Source: Clostridiales bacterium PH28_bin88
Lineage (GTDB): Bacteria; Bacillota; PH28-bin88
Direction: 5' to 3'
NCBI GenBank assembly: GCA_000987045.1
Contig: LAKY01000001.1
Location: 30,520-94,519 of the forward strand
DNA length: 64,000 bases
This document shows positions 1 through 9,347 of this stretch, piece after piece. How positions within the stretch are numbered: position 1 is the stretch's first letter; every line of letters begins with the position of its first letter. The notes beneath the pieces were generated by a model. The model did not search any database, was not told the origin of the DNA, and worked only from the letters and a program-made list of their open reading frames with translations. The position numbers were made by a program, and so were the translations under genes.

Positions 1-29
1 TATGGGCCCCAATCTCTCCCCCCCCCCCC

Positions 30-167
30 GCTTATTTCGCGGAAGAAATCGGCTGTCTTATATGCGCTTATGAAACGAAAAAGGAGCTCGCCTATGCGCT
101 CGGCCACAAGTCGTTTGATACCCATGAGCCACCCCTTCCTCTTCTTTGCTTTTTAACGGTCTTTTAA
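30..167 (+). pseudogene. tyrosine recombinase (integrase) C-terminal remnant
   Basis: An open plus-strand frame without a start reads LAYALGHKSFDTH, which resembles the helix around the second catalytic Arg-His region of tyrosine recombinases (LGHxSxxTT). It stops soon after, and the catalytic tyrosine is not visible. A run of about 13 C at 18-29 lies just upstream. If correct, this is the scrap of an integrase at the edge of an old insertion. The match is short, so the call is weak. Confidence 0.3.
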
Positions 168-266
168 GCTCACATATTAACGCCGATTCGGTTACATAGG
201 CGAACCCGTCAAGGTTCACCCTGCTATGTCAATGGTAACATGCACACCGTACATGTTTATCAAGCG

Positions 267-1286
267 TTAGCTCGTTAGCGCCCCATACCACTTTTCCGCG
301 TATTCCCGATACTCCCCGCTCTTTACCCGTTTCCACCAAGCCCGGTTGGCTGTGTACCAGGCGATAAGATCCGTAAGGCCCGTATAGAAGTCTACGCTGG
401 GCTGCCATGACAGGGCGGCTTCGGTATGGGCCGGGTTGATGGCATAGCGCCGGTCATGGCCGGGGCGGTCCTGGACGAAGGTGATCAGGGTTTCAGGCTT
501 GCCCATGATCTTGAGAATGGTGCGCACGATGTCCAGATTGGTGTGTTCGTTATTGGCGCCGATGTTGTACACCTGGCCGGGCTCACCCTTTTTCATGGCC
601 AGGTCCAGGGCACGGCAATGGTCTTCGACGTGGATCCAGTCTCGCACGTTTAAGCCGTCGCCGTAGACGGGGATGGGCTGATCGGCCAGGGCGTTCAAGA
701 TGATGGTCGGGATGAACTTCTCCGGGTGCTGGTAGGGGCCGTAATTGTTGCTGCAGCGGGTGATGACCACCGGCACACCGAAGGTGACAAAGTAGGCCCG
801 GGCTAAAAGATCAGCCGACGCCTTACTGGCCGAGTAAGGGCTGTTGGGTTTTAACGGGTTTTCCTCGGTGAAGGCCGGGTCATCTGGTCCCAGGGAGCCG
901 TAGACCTCGTCTGTGGAGACCAGAAGGAACTTCTGCACCCCGTATTGTTTAGCCGCTTCCAGGAGAACCTGAGTGCCCTTAACGTTGGTTTCAATGAAGG
1001 GCGATGCGTCCAGGATGCTGCGATCCACGTGGGATTCTGCGGCCAAGTGGGCTATCAGGTCGAACTTTTCCTGCTCAAAAAGGCTATTTACCAATTCCCG
1101 GTCGGCCACGTCGCCGTGGACGAAGGTGTAGCGTGGGTCATCCTGGACATCGGACAGGTTTTCCAGGTTGCCGGCGTAAGTCAGCTTGTCCAGGTTGACG
1201 ATGTGCCAGTCCGGGTGCTCGCGCAGGAGGTAATGAATAAAGTTTGAGCCAATGAAACCGGCCCCGCCGGTAACCAGAATTTTCAA
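267..1286 (-). CDS. rfbB: dTDP-glucose 4,6-dehydratase
   Basis: Converts dTDP-glucose to dTDP-4-keto-6-deoxyglucose, the second step of dTDP-L-rhamnose synthesis, in the cytoplasm. It is an extended short-chain dehydrogenase: the NAD-binding GGAGFIG is at residues 7-13, STDEVYG with the catalytic Asp-Glu pair at 124-130, and YSASK at 151-155. The preferred start is the TTG at 1286: GGGAGTGG sits about 5-8 bases upstream and the protein then begins MKILVTGG as in the family. An in-frame ATG at 1301 would add five residues. At 339 aa it has normal length. It is the last gene of the sugar operon, after rfbD. Confidence 0.93.
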   Translation of the reverse strand: MKILVTGGAGFIGSNFIHYLLREHPDWHIVNLDKLTYAGNLENLSDVQDDPRYTFVHGDVADRELVNSLFEQEKFDLIAHLAAESHVDRSILDASPFIETNVKGTQVLLEAAKQYGVQKFLLVSTDEVYGSLGPDDPAFTEENPLKPNSPYSASKASADLLARAYFVTFGVPVVITRCSNNYGPYQHPEKFIPTIILNALADQPIPVYGDGLNVRDWIHVEDHCRALDLAMKKGEPGQVYNIGANNEHTNLDIVRTILKIMGKPETLITFVQDRPGHDRRYAINPAHTEAALSWQPSVDFYTGLTDLIAWYTANRAWWKRVKSGEYREYAEKWYGALTS

Positions 1287-1308
1287 GGTTGCCACTCCCA
1301 TCTTGTTG

Positions 1309-2163
1309 TTAAGCGGTTTGGTATCCCTTCAGAGCCAGGTAACGTTTTAATGCTTCCTGCCACGGCGGCAGGAGGTAACCAATGGTTTCCTCCAACGGGA
1401 AAGGATCCAACACAGAGTTGGCCGGTCGTCTTGCCGGTCTCTTGTACTGGTTACTATCTGTTGGTGACAGGTTCACTTTCAACCCCGTGAAGTCGAATAT
1501 GGCTTTGGCGAATTCATACCAGGTGGTTGCTCCCCTGTTGGTTATGTGGTATATGGCATAGGCTTGGGTTTCGATTAAATCCAGTAAAGCGGCAGCCAGA
1601 TCTACCGTGTATGTGGGGCAGCCTCTCTGATCGGTTACCACGGTCATGCTTTGGCCCGCCTGGGCAAGCCGGAGCATGGTCTCGACAAAGTTAGGCCCTT
1701 TATGGCCAAAAAGCCAGGAAGTTCGCACGATAAAATAACGGCCCCCAACGGTTTCAATAAAGCACTCACCAAGGTATTTGCTTTCCCCATAAGCGTTTAT
1801 CGGGTTTCGGTGGTCATAGATGCGACAGGGTCCACTCTTGGAACCGTCAAAAACATAGTCAGTGCTCATGTGCACCAAGGCAGCATCAACCGCCCGGCAG
1901 GCCAGGGCCAGGTTCCTGACCCCAAGGGCATTTACCGCCATAGCCAGGTTACGGTTTTCTTCCGCACCATCGACGTTGGTGTAGGCAGCGCAGTTGATGA
2001 CTACCTCCGGGTGGTGAACTTTGAGGGCCTCTTTGACAGCAGAGCCGCTGGTAATGTCCAGTTCGGCGCGGCCCAGAGCAATGACCTTGTGACCACGCCT
2101 TAGGCATTCGGCCACCACGTCAGTCCCCAACATACCCATGGCGCCTGTGACTAGGATTCTCAC
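1309..2163 (-). CDS. rfbD: dTDP-4-dehydrorhamnose reductase
   Basis: Last enzyme of dTDP-L-rhamnose synthesis, reducing dTDP-4-keto-rhamnose with NAD(P)H. GAMGMLG at residues 7-13 binds the cofactor, STDYVFDG is at 100-107, and the YxxxK catalytic pair is YGESK at 125-129. At 284 aa it has family length. The start is GTG at 2163, with GGGAGG about ten bases upstream, and the GTGA overlaps the rfbC stop, implying coupled translation. It sits between rfbC and rfbB. Confidence 0.93.
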   Translation of the reverse strand: MRILVTGAMGMLGTDVVAECLRRGHKVIALGRAELDITSGSAVKEALKVHHPEVVINCAAYTNVDGAEENRNLAMAVNALGVRNLALACRAVDAALVHMSTDYVFDGSKSGPCRIYDHRNPINAYGESKYLGECFIETVGGRYFIVRTSWLFGHKGPNFVETMLRLAQAGQSMTVVTDQRGCPTYTVDLAAALLDLIETQAYAIYHITNRGATTWYEFAKAIFDFTGLKVNLSPTDSNQYKRPARRPANSVLDPFPLEETIGYLLPPWQEALKRYLALKGYQTA

Positions 2164-2621
2164 CCGTGCTTGACCTCCCAGGAGTAGGGTATGGAGGGGG
2201 CATTGTATGCCAGGCGGTATTCGTCTGGCTGCTCGTAGTTATAGAGTTCCGTGGGGCAGTTAACAATCAGAGCTGTATCTTTCCCCTCGGCCGTGAAGCC
2301 GTGATACACAAGGGGCGGAATCTTGAGCAGCACTGGATTCAGATAACCCAGGTGGAATTCGTTCACCATGCCTTTGGTTGGGCTGTTTTCCCGGTTATCG
2401 TAGAGCACCACCTTGGCCATCCCGGAGACACAGACGAAGTGGTCCCACTGCAGCTTGTGGTAGTGCCAGGCCTTGATGATGCCCGGGTAGCTGGCGGTGA
2501 CGTAAACCTGGCCGAACTTCTCGAATTCCGGCCAGTCACTGCGGAGCATTTCCATCAGGTAGCCGCGCTCGTCGGGGATGACTTTCAGGTTTCGCACCCG
2601 CACCCCGTCAATCAGTTGCAT
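2160..2621 (-). CDS. rfbC: dTDP-4-dehydrorhamnose 3,5-epimerase-like cupin
   Basis: A 153-aa RmlC-like cupin. The core KAWHYHKLQWDHFVCVSG carries the conserved histidine of this epimerase family, and VYHGFTAEG matches the second conserved histidine region. By context it epimerises dTDP-4-keto-6-deoxyglucose to the rhamnose form. It is shorter than the usual ~180 aa of RfbC, and this subgroup also includes sugar isomerase relatives, so the exact reaction is inferred from neighbours. The ATG start has AAGGAGG well placed. It overlaps rfbD by 4 bases. Confidence 0.8.
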   Translation of the reverse strand: MQLIDGVRVRNLKVIPDERGYLMEMLRSDWPEFEKFGQVYVTASYPGIIKAWHYHKLQWDHFVCVSGMAKVVLYDNRENSPTKGMVNEFHLGYLNPVLLKIPPLVYHGFTAEGKDTALIVNCPTELYNYEQPDEYRLAYNAPSIPYSWEVKHG

Positions 2622-2696
2622 AATTTCGTCCTCCTTGCTTCAAGCCGACCGTGATCCTGGCCATCAAAAGCCACACCGCGGACGTTCGCAGTTGAT

Positions 2697-3764
2697 CTAA
2701 ATGGCAATCTGGCAATCGTCCCCCAGGAAAAGTCGCAGGGCGGCTCGGTTATCCTGGCTGCCGTCGATGCGGGAGTTCCGCCCGATAAGGCTGTCCTCGA
2801 TGCGGGGGATGTTCTCCAGATAGCAGTTTTCCAGCACCACCGAGTGCTCCAGGCCGACGCGCTTGAGGACGGTGGAGTCCCCGATGGCGGTGAAGGGACC
2901 AATAAAGCAGTCTTCCAGGGTCACGTTTTTCCCGATAACCACCGGTCCCCGGATGGTGCTGTTTGTAATGGTGCTGCCTGGACCGATCTCCACCCGCCCG
3001 GTGACGCGGGATTTTTGATCGACCTCTCCCTTGATGTCCACGACAGTGTAGGCGTCCAGCACGGCCCGGTTGGCCTCCAGGATGTCGTCCTTTTTGCCGG
3101 TATCGAGCCACCAGCCCTCCACCTGGCGGGCGGTGACGGTTTGGTTCATATGTAAGAGTTCCTGGATGGCGTCGGTGATCTCCAGTTCGCCACGCCAGGA
3201 GGGTTTGATGCGGTCAATGGCCTGGTGGATGGCCGGCCGGAAGAGGTAGACACCAACCAGGGCCAGGTTACTGGGCGGTTCTTTGGGCTTCTCAATAAGG
3301 CGGGTGACTCGGTTTTCGCTATCCAGCACGGCCACACCGAACTGGCGGGGGTCGGCGACTTCCTTGAGCATGATCATCGCTGCCTGGTTTTCGGTTTGAA
3401 AGTCGCGCACGGCCTCGACAACCCCGCCCTGGATGAGGTTATCGCCCAGGAACATGAGGAAGGGCTCGTCCCCCAGAAAAGGCCGGGCTGTTTTTACAGC
3501 ATGGGCCAGACCCAGAGGCTCTTCTTGAAGTATGTAAGTGATAACTGCACTAAACCGTGAGCCGTCGCCCAGAGTGTCTCTAACCATCTGGCCGGTTTCG
3601 GGGGAGATGATGACACCAATCTCTTTAACGCCGGCCTCGACGATCTGGTTAATCACAAAAAATAGAATAGGCCGGTTGGCTACAGGGATTAGTTGCTTGG
3701 CCGTGGTATACGTCAAGGGCCGGAGGCGGGTCCCTTTGCCACCCGCTAATACTAGAGCTTTCAA
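2697..3764 (-). CDS. rfbA: glucose-1-phosphate thymidylyltransferase, long form
   Basis: Makes dTDP-glucose from dTTP and glucose-1-phosphate, the first step of dTDP-rhamnose synthesis. The N-terminal nucleotidyltransferase signature GGKGTRLRP is at residues 8-16. The second half (about 240-355) shows the hexapeptide pattern of a left-handed beta-helix ([25 protein letters not shown]). This is the ~355-aa long RmlA type rather than the ~290-aa short type. I place the start at TTG 3764: GGAAGGTG lies seven bases upstream and the protein begins MKALVLAGG. Upstream in-frame GTG codons give a poor extension. Confidence 0.9.
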   Translation of the reverse strand: MKALVLAGGKGTRLRPLTYTTAKQLIPVANRPILFFVINQIVEAGVKEIGVIISPETGQMVRDTLGDGSRFSAVITYILQEEPLGLAHAVKTARPFLGDEPFLMFLGDNLIQGGVVEAVRDFQTENQAAMIMLKEVADPRQFGVAVLDSENRVTRLIEKPKEPPSNLALVGVYLFRPAIHQAIDRIKPSWRGELEITDAIQELLHMNQTVTARQVEGWWLDTGKKDDILEANRAVLDAYTVVDIKGEVDQKSRVTGRVEIGPGSTITNSTIRGPVVIGKNVTLEDCFIGPFTAIGDSTVLKRVGLEHSVVLENCYLENIPRIEDSLIGRNSRIDGSQDNRAALRLFLGDDCQIAI

Positions 3765-3832
3765 GCAGATGCACCTTCCTTCGCCACCATCCTGGTCATC
3801 TACGGACCCAGGGTTCACTACTTGTTTTCCAT

Positions 3833-4789
3833 TCACCTAAGCGGTAAAACTTCCAGCCACTGCGCAAATTCCTTTAGCCCCTGACCAAAAACCGTATTCG
3901 GGTTATATCTCAGCAGCTGTTTCCCTTTTTCCACATCCGCCCAGGTCTGGGGAACGTCGCCGAGCTGCGGGGGGAGAAACTCGAGTTCTGCCTTTATTCC
4001 CAGGGTTTCCTCCAGGGCGCGGATCATTTCCATGAGGCTCACGGTTCGGTTATTGCCCAGGTTGATGACCTCGAAGGGCGTGGAGGTGTAGTCCATGGCG
4101 GCGCGGACGCCCTGGATGATGTCGTCGATGTAGGTATAGTCCCGCCGGCTGCTTCCGTCGCCGTAGACGGGTATGGGCTTTCCTTCCAACATCAGCCGGG
4201 CGAACTTATGTATGGCCAGGTCGGGGCGCTGCCGTGGGCCGTAGACGGTGAAGAAGCGCAGAACCACGACCCGCAGCCCGAGCAGGCAGTTCATTTGACA
4301 GAGCCGTTCACCACCGAGCTTTGTGAGAGCATACGGACTTATTGGCCTGAGATCTTGCTCTTCTTCCCGCCAGGGAACGTTCGGGTTGACTCCATATACA
4401 CTGCTGGACGAACCGAATATGAACTGGGGGATATTCCGGGTGCGGGCGATTTCCAGCATGTTACGTGTACCCTGCAGGTTGACCTCCTGATAGTTGATGG
4501 GGTCCTTGAGAGAAGGCCGCACTCCCGCTTTGGCGGCCAGGTGCACGATGACGTCGTAATCCTCCCGCAGTTCAAGCCTCAAGGTTTCCAGGTCTCTGAT
4601 ATCGGCTCTGACCAGCCTGTAATTCGGGTTTTCCAAATGAGGTTTTATGTTGGCCTCCTTGATGGCCGGGTCGTAAAACGGGTCAAAGTTATCAATTACT
4701 GTTACCCGCCAGCCCTCGGCCAGGAGCCTGTCCACCAGGTGGCTGCCAATAAACCCGGCCCCACCGGTAACCAGGGCGTGCCGCATCAT
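3833..4789 (-). CDS. UDP-glucuronate 4-epimerase-like NAD-dependent epimerase
   Basis: Extended SDR sugar epimerase of 318 aa. GGAGFIGS lies near residue 9, SSSVYG in the middle, and YALTK is the Tyr-Lys pair. [12 protein letters not shown] is typical of UDP-glucuronate 4-epimerases (LpsL/CapI type), and ugd lies immediately upstream, so UDP-glucuronate to UDP-galacturonate is the most likely reaction. UDP-glucose 4-epimerase (GalE) is the alternative. Its start overlaps the ugd stop (ATGA at 4786-4789), so the two are translationally coupled. Confidence 0.82.
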   Translation of the reverse strand: MMRHALVTGGAGFIGSHLVDRLLAEGWRVTVIDNFDPFYDPAIKEANIKPHLENPNYRLVRADIRDLETLRLELREDYDVIVHLAAKAGVRPSLKDPINYQEVNLQGTRNMLEIARTRNIPQFIFGSSSSVYGVNPNVPWREEEQDLRPISPYALTKLGGERLCQMNCLLGLRVVVLRFFTVYGPRQRPDLAIHKFARLMLEGKPIPVYGDGSSRRDYTYIDDIIQGVRAAMDYTSTPFEVINLGNNRTVSLMEMIRALEETLGIKAELEFLPPQLGDVPQTWADVEKGKQLLRYNPNTVFGQGLKEFAQWLEVLPLR

Positions 4790-6144
4790 CTACCCACCCC
4801 CAAATATGTCAAACCCGCCAGGCGAGCCTCCTCCGGCTTAAACACGTTCCGGGCATCAACCAGTACAGGGGTACACATACGGCCGGCAAGTTCTTGCAGG
4901 TTCATCGAGCGATATTCTTCCCATTCGGTAGCCAGGATGAGGGCATCTGCCCCATCCGCCGCTTCATAGGGGTTTTCCACGAAATCGACATCGGTAGTCG
5001 CAAGCACCTGCCTCGCCCCCGGTACGGCCACGGGGTCGTGGGCGCGGATGTGCGCCCCGCGTTCCAGAAGGAGCCGGACAAGCTCCACCGCCGGTGACTC
5101 CCGTACATCATCGGTATTGGGCTTGAAGGCCAGGCCCCAAACCCCGATGGTCCGCCCGCGCAGGACTTTAAGGACCGATTGAAGTTTTTCCACGATGAGC
5201 AGCCGCTGGCGGGTGTTTACTTCGCGGGCGGCCTGGACAATGGGCAGGCTGTAGTTATACTCTGATGCCACCGCAATGAGGGCAGCGGTATCCTTGGGAA
5301 AGCAGCTCCCGCCCCAACCCAGGCCCGCGGAGAGAAAACGCGGCCCGATGCGGGAATCAAGGCCGATACCTCTTGCGACCTCGGTGACATCGGCCCCCAC
5401 CTTGTCGCAAAGGCCGGCGATCTCGTTGATAAAACTGATTTTCACGGCCAGGAAGGCGTTGGCCGCGTACTTGATCATCTCGGCACTGGTGGGGTCGGTG
5501 GTTACCAGGGGCGGCAGGCCGTAGCCTTCGGGCCGTGGCAAAAAGGCCGGGGCATCGAAGGTCTGTTCCAGGATGGGCCGGTACAGCCGGCGGATGGTTT
5601 CCACCGCTTCTTCCCTTGCAGACCCCACCACAATGCGGTCTGGATAGAGGGTATCGTAAAGGGCCCGACCCTCCCGCAGAAATTCCGGATTGGAGGCTTG
5701 AAAAACCTCCGCGCTGGTTTGGCGTTCGGCCAGCACCCGCTGGATTACCTGGGCTACCCGGCGGCTGGTCCCAATAGGGACGGTGGACTTAACCACCACA
5801 GTGTAGGTCCGGTGGGGTTTGAACCCTTGGGCCGCCTCCCGGGCAGCTTCCTCCACAAAAAAGGTGTTGGCCTCACCGTTTTCTTTCTGGGGCGTGCCCA
5901 CAGCTATCATGATCAGGTCGGCGTCGGCTACTGATGCCGGGGTATCGTTGGTAAATTTAAGGTTTGGCCAGGATTGATTCATCAACTCTTCCAACCCTGG
6001 CTCATGAATGGGGCTTTTGCCGTTTTGCAGTAATTCAAGTTTGTTCGGGTCTTTATCTACCCCTACCACCTCGTGCCCCAGGTAAGCCAGGGCCACACCG
6101 GTGGTGAGACCGACGTAACCTGTGCCGATGATCGCTACTCTCAA
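4786..6144 (-). CDS. ugd: UDP-glucose 6-dehydrogenase
   Basis: Oxidises UDP-glucose to UDP-glucuronate with two NAD+. The Rossmann motif GTGYVGL is at residues 7-13, the catalytic cysteine is C281 in GGSCFPKD, and the C-terminal UDP-binding domain includes GLAFKPNTDDVRESP. The length of 452 aa is normal. It is the first gene of the minus-strand sugar operon and its stop overlaps the epimerase start. The 120 bp upstream (6145-6264) should hold the promoter, but no strong -35/-10 pair is obvious. Confidence 0.95.
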   Translation of the reverse strand: MRVAIIGTGYVGLTTGVALAYLGHEVVGVDKDPNKLELLQNGKSPIHEPGLEELMNQSWPNLKFTNDTPASVADADLIMIAVGTPQKENGEANTFFVEEAAREAAQGFKPHRTYTVVVKSTVPIGTSRRVAQVIQRVLAERQTSAEVFQASNPEFLREGRALYDTLYPDRIVVGSAREEAVETIRRLYRPILEQTFDAPAFLPRPEGYGLPPLVTTDPTSAEMIKYAANAFLAVKISFINEIAGLCDKVGADVTEVARGIGLDSRIGPRFLSAGLGWGGSCFPKDTAALIAVASEYNYSLPIVQAAREVNTRQRLLIVEKLQSVLKVLRGRTIGVWGLAFKPNTDDVRESPAVELVRLLLERGAHIRAHDPVAVPGARQVLATTDVDFVENPYEAADGADALILATEWEEYRSMNLQELAGRMCTPVLVDARNVFKPEEARLAGLTYLGVGR

Positions 6145-6264
6145 GAAAATTCCTCCCCTATCCGCCCAGTAACTTTTGAAGTATATCGCCCGGATAAGTT
6201 GATGGCCTGGTGTGGGTCCCTAATTTTGATTGAGAAGAGCCTCAACTCCGTGAAGGTTCCTCTC

Positions 6265-7038
6265 CTATGGCTCACTTATCGGCAATTTATCACTTGTTAT
6301 TTTCCCACTCTCCATATCAGCCAAGGCCATGGCCTTTAATTGATCGAAATCAGGAAGAACTACTTTCTTTCGCGGGTGGCGGGCGTTACGCACTTCGTCC
6401 AATCTGGCGGAAAGCTGACGCAGGTATTCTTCCAGGCCGACGTCCAGGTACAGCTCGATAACCTGCATCACGTAGCCGGCATCGCGGAGGGTATAACCGG
6501 CGGTACGGATCTGCTTGCGGCCACGGCTCAGAAGAGGCAACCAGTGGGGCGCAAAGGGTTCGGTCCAGTCCACCGCCAATAGCTTGATCAGTTTTCTTTC
6601 CTCAAGCTCGGTTAAGACAGGTTTCAGCCAGAAACGCTGGGCGCCTGTCACATGGAGTATTTCCCTGCCGCCGGCATCCTTGTGGATAAAATGATACCTG
6701 CCAACCCGATGACTTTTCTCCTGCTCAAGCAGTTCCTTCTCCAAGCGTTGGCAGTAACCACCTTCCCAGGTATCAGCCAGGGTCTCGTCTCCTTCCTCCT
6801 GGGCTTCTGAGGTTGCCGCCAGTTCCGGCTGCTCGGGCCAGATGATGCAGGGGTTCTTCTGCCAGTCGGGACCAAGCTTGTCCTCGATCCGCTGCAGAAG
6901 CTTCTTTACGCTATTGGGTGAAAGATTAAACAAGACGCTGATGGCATTGCGCCCCACGTCCATGCGGGCCATGGTGGCTACATCCATCTCCAGGGGCGAC
7001 AGCACCACCGCAGCGAATATAGTCTCGTTATTCGACAT
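6265..7038 (-). CDS. uncharacterised protein with N-terminal helix-turn-helix-like segment
   Basis: I do not recognise the family. The 257-aa protein begins with a segment (about 8-60) that could form a DNA-binding helix-turn-helix (NAISVLFNLSPNSVKKLLQRI). An acidic linker and a mixed alpha/beta region follow, and the tail is basic (RHPRKKVVLP). There are no membrane segments. The start has GGGGTGG upstream. It follows the winged-helix regulator at 7105-7629 by 66 bp on the same strand, so the two are probably one transcript and may be functionally linked. Confidence 0.6.
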   Translation of the reverse strand: MSNNETIFAAVVLSPLEMDVATMARMDVGRNAISVLFNLSPNSVKKLLQRIEDKLGPDWQKNPCIIWPEQPELAATSEAQEEGDETLADTWEGGYCQRLEKELLEQEKSHRVGRYHFIHKDAGGREILHVTGAQRFWLKPVLTELEERKLIKLLAVDWTEPFAPHWLPLLSRGRKQIRTAGYTLRDAGYVMQVIELYLDVGLEEYLRQLSARLDEVRNARHPRKKVVLPDFDQLKAMALADMESGKITSDKLPISEP

Positions 7039-7104
7039 TTTGCCGGGTCCACCCCCCGGATTACTCTTTTGAAAGCAGGTTTAACTCGCTTTTAACGTGA
7101 CGAT

Positions 7105-7629
7105 TTAAATGTAGCGCAAAATGTTTACCACCTGGTGTCCTCCGCCGGGGAGAGCCAGGCCCTCTTCTTCCGCCTGCCAGGTAATGATCAGGAATCCACT
7201 GTTCCCTCCGGCAGGAAGTTCCTCCGGCCGGTGGGCTACCCGGTAGGGGATTCCCAGGTAATGGGCAGCCATTTTTAAGACTTCGAGGATATCATCCCTG
7301 GGACCGAAGAAAACCACTTCGGCGGGGGAATTGCCGGACTGATCGACGACTTCCGCCAGGGTCCGGGTAACCCGCTGGATTTGGTGGTAAGAACTTTGCA
7401 TGTAGCGGTAGGCCAGACGGGTCTTCTCGACCATGCCCTGGGGGGTCAGTATGTAGCGCAGTGTTTTGCCGTTGACCCTCTCCAGTTTGACCAGACCCTT
7501 CTTGACCATCCGCTTGAGCAGGATATTGACCATGCCAGCAGAAAGGCCTGTCCCCTCCGCGATCTTGCGCTGGGATGTGTCGGCCTCTTTACTGAGATAC
7601 GTTAACACCTGATATTGGCTTAACTCCAT
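7105..7629 (-). CDS. MarR-like winged-helix transcriptional regulator
   Basis: A 174-aa protein. Residues 1-75 read as a winged helix (SQRKIAEGTGLSAGMVNILLKRMVKKGLV, then a basic wing ending in the LTPQG segment typical of MarR and related regulators). The C-terminal half, VVFFGPRDDILEVLKMAAHYLGI, looks like a small alpha/beta domain that might bind a ligand. The ATG has GGAG upstream. A promoter and two short palindromes lie just upstream at 7661-7711, consistent with autoregulation. The target is unknown; the downstream gene at 6265 is the obvious candidate. Confidence 0.75.
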   Translation of the reverse strand: MELSQYQVLTYLSKEADTSQRKIAEGTGLSAGMVNILLKRMVKKGLVKLERVNGKTLRYILTPQGMVEKTRLAYRYMQSSYHQIQRVTRTLAEVVDQSGNSPAEVVFFGPRDDILEVLKMAAHYLGIPYRVAHRPEELPAGGNSGFLIITWQAEEEGLALPGGGHQVVNILRYI

Positions 7630-7660
7630 TCCTTGTTCACTCCGGAAGGTATTACAACTC

Positions 7661-7711
7661 TTAAACGTTTACTTATTAAACAGTATAACCCGTCACTGGT
7701 ACGAGGGTCAA
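7661..7711 (-). promoter_or_regulatory. promoter with palindromic operator for the 7629 regulator
   Basis: On the minus strand TTGACC (7706-7711) and TATACT (7682-7687) are separated by 18 bases, matching sigma-A spacing. Immediately downstream are GTTTACTTATTAAAC (7667-7681, 5-bp arms) and the perfect palindrome TAAACGTTTA (7662-7671). Operators placed at the transcription start fit repression by the winged-helix protein encoded next. Confidence 0.6.
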
Positions 7712-7787
7712 TACCCAAAATCCAGTTCGCTGGAAGAATAACCATTACTTGAGCAGGAAACCCAGCGGTTCGACACCATTCCCGGTA

Positions 7788-8075
7788 CTACAGGTTGAAG
7801 ATCTCATCCTGGCCGGAAAACAGGTAGACCTCCATGTCCGGATCGCCACCCTTACTCTCCTGATTCTGCAGCGGCGGCCCCGGTAAAGCCAGCCCCTCTT
7901 GCAGCCTAGCCACCACCCGGTTGAGTTTTTCCTCCATCCTCCTCAGCACCGCGCCCTGGTTGTGGTAAAACAGGATGGCCTCCCTTACATAGGCGCTCCG
8001 CCTTTCCGGGGCCACGGCAGCCAGGATGGCTTCCGTCTCCGGGCACAAGCGCAGGGAAAACTTTTTGCCCGCCAA
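7788..8075 (-). CDS. parR: ParR-like ribbon-helix-helix partner of ParM
   Basis: A 95-aa protein. KKFSLRLCPETEAILAAV with RRSAYVREAILFYH is the strand-helix-helix pattern of ribbon-helix-helix DNA-binding proteins. The C-terminus is acidic and ends in MEVYLFSGQDEIFNL, a hydrophobic/acidic tail like those ParR uses to bind ParM. I prefer the TTG at 8075, preceded by GGGGGTGATC. A GTG at 8288 overlapping the parM stop would give 166 aa, but the extra 70 residues look non-coding and are full of inverted repeats. It acts in plasmid segregation by binding a centromere. Confidence 0.65.
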   Translation of the reverse strand: MAGKKFSLRLCPETEAILAAVAPERRSAYVREAILFYHNQGAVLRRMEEKLNRVVARLQEGLALPGPPLQNQESKGGDPDMEVYLFSGQDEIFNL

Positions 8076-8284
8076 TAGATCACCCCCTTGTCCGGCAGGC
8101 GCAAACCCGGTTGGCACCGGGGCGGGGTGCCTTTCCAGGAGTGTAACTGCCCGACGCTTTCCCTTGGTACCAAGGGTTGTCAGACAGGCCACGTAAAACA
8201 ACCGCCCGACCAGCCTAACGCCAGGCCACAGCCTGTCCGACAACCTGTAGGGAGATACCCCTTGTTCCACTTGGTCCCAAACGT
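8076..8284 (-). promoter_or_regulatory. candidate centromere (parC-like repeat region)
   Basis: Between parM and the preferred parR start lie three copies of a TTGTCnGnCAGGC motif: 8088-8100 and 8175-8189 on the plus strand and 8231-8245 on the minus strand. There is also a perfect 16-bp palindrome CCCTTGGTACCAAGGG at 8161-8176. The second and third copies form a 15-bp inverted repeat with one mismatch. Repeated short sites next to parR are what ParMR partition systems use as centromere, although the site is more often upstream of parM. If the 166-aa parR reading is correct this stretch is coding. Confidence 0.4.
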
Positions 8285-9319
8285 TCACGCCTGCCTTGCG
8301 CTGGGCAAATTCCTTTCCCGCTGCCGGGCCACCGCCAGGAAACCCCGGGTGTTGGCCATCTGGGCGTCTTCCACCAAGTGCGTGGCCGGGTGCAGGTCCT
8401 GTAAGGCCTCCGCCAGGTAGGTGCACCCGCCGCCCACCAGGTACACCCGCCAGATAAAGTCGGCCTGGTCGCGCCAGATGAGCCTGACTTTGTCCATGAT
8501 CAGGCCGGCCAGGGCTTTCCTCGCCCGGTTGATTTCCTCGCCCAGGTCAAGGAACTTGCCGGTCACCACCGCACCGCCTTCGGCAAGCAACCGTCCCGCC
8601 CGGGCCGGGTCCAGCCGGCGCCCGGTCCGTTCGGTGAAAACCGCCAGTACGTGCCTTTCCAGGTCGTTCATTCCCTGATCTACCGTCCCGGAGAGGTCCG
8701 GCCGTAAGCGGAAGGCCTGTCCAGCCTCGAAGGTCACCACGTCCGTGGTCTTGTAGCCCATGTCCACCACGCTGATCAGCCTCCCGCTCCCGGCCACCTG
8801 GGCTAGAGTCTGGGTATCCAGGGAGGCGTACACGGCGCCGGCGGCCTGGGGAAATACCGTGGTCTGGTGAAAGCGTATAGACCGCCTTTCCCCGATGAGG
8901 GGCCCGCCCAGGAACTCCACCTCGGCCCGGAAGGTCTTGAGCATCTCTTCCATGGCATGGCGCTGGTGCCGGTAGTCCTCGTAGGGCAGCCCTGTGGCCA
9001 GGTGCACAGAGGAAACTCCTGCCGGCGCCAGCAGGGCCACCGCCGTGGCCAGCAGGACCCGGGTATTCTGGTGGCCGATCTTCCATGTCTCCAGGGTGAA
9101 AGAGGCACCCATCCCTCCCCGCCGGGCCAGATCGCCCACGAAGAACTCCTGGCCGTTCACCCTGACGTGCAGGCAGTCCAGGCCGGACTGTCCCGCGCCA
9201 AAGATACCTTCCATGGAACGGTCCTGGCCCGGTGCCACCAGCGACGGAAAAACCACACTCCGCTGGTATTCACTGATCGCCTTGGTGAAACCATAGCCCA
9301 CGTCCACAGAAATAATCAT
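8285..9319 (-). CDS. parM: ParM/StbA-type actin-like ATPase
   Basis: A 344-aa plasmid-segregation actin homologue. The phosphate-1 loop DVGYGFTK is at residues 6-13, the phosphate-2 loop VVDMGYKTTDV at 184-194, and an adenosine-binding YLVGGG motif near 305. Such proteins polymerise with ATP to push sister plasmids apart while bound to ParR at the centromere. The ATG at 9319 has GAGGAGG about nine bases upstream; the relaxase gene ends within the longer reading of this frame. Its presence suggests the block was, or can be, an autonomous replicon. Confidence 0.85.
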   Translation of the reverse strand: MIISVDVGYGFTKAISEYQRSVVFPSLVAPGQDRSMEGIFGAGQSGLDCLHVRVNGQEFFVGDLARRGGMGASFTLETWKIGHQNTRVLLATAVALLAPAGVSSVHLATGLPYEDYRHQRHAMEEMLKTFRAEVEFLGGPLIGERRSIRFHQTTVFPQAAGAVYASLDTQTLAQVAGSGRLISVVDMGYKTTDVVTFEAGQAFRLRPDLSGTVDQGMNDLERHVLAVFTERTGRRLDPARAGRLLAEGGAVVTGKFLDLGEEINRARKALAGLIMDKVRLIWRDQADFIWRVYLVGGGCTYLAEALQDLHPATHLVEDAQMANTRGFLAVARQRERNLPSARQA

Positions 9320-9347
9320 CTTATTTACCCTCCTCTTTTCCTTTTTC

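Noticed and set aside
193-261. Terminator or att site downstream of rfbB
   Set aside because: Weak imperfect inverted repeats (for example ACATAG...CTATGT and AACATG...CATGTT) without a T-run; no matching repeat elsewhere in the window.
8076-8288. ParR with a 70-residue N-terminal extension from GTG 8288
   Set aside because: The extension has no family-like pattern and coincides with inverted repeats, while a TTG with a strong ribosome site starts a normal-length RHH protein. Not fully excluded.
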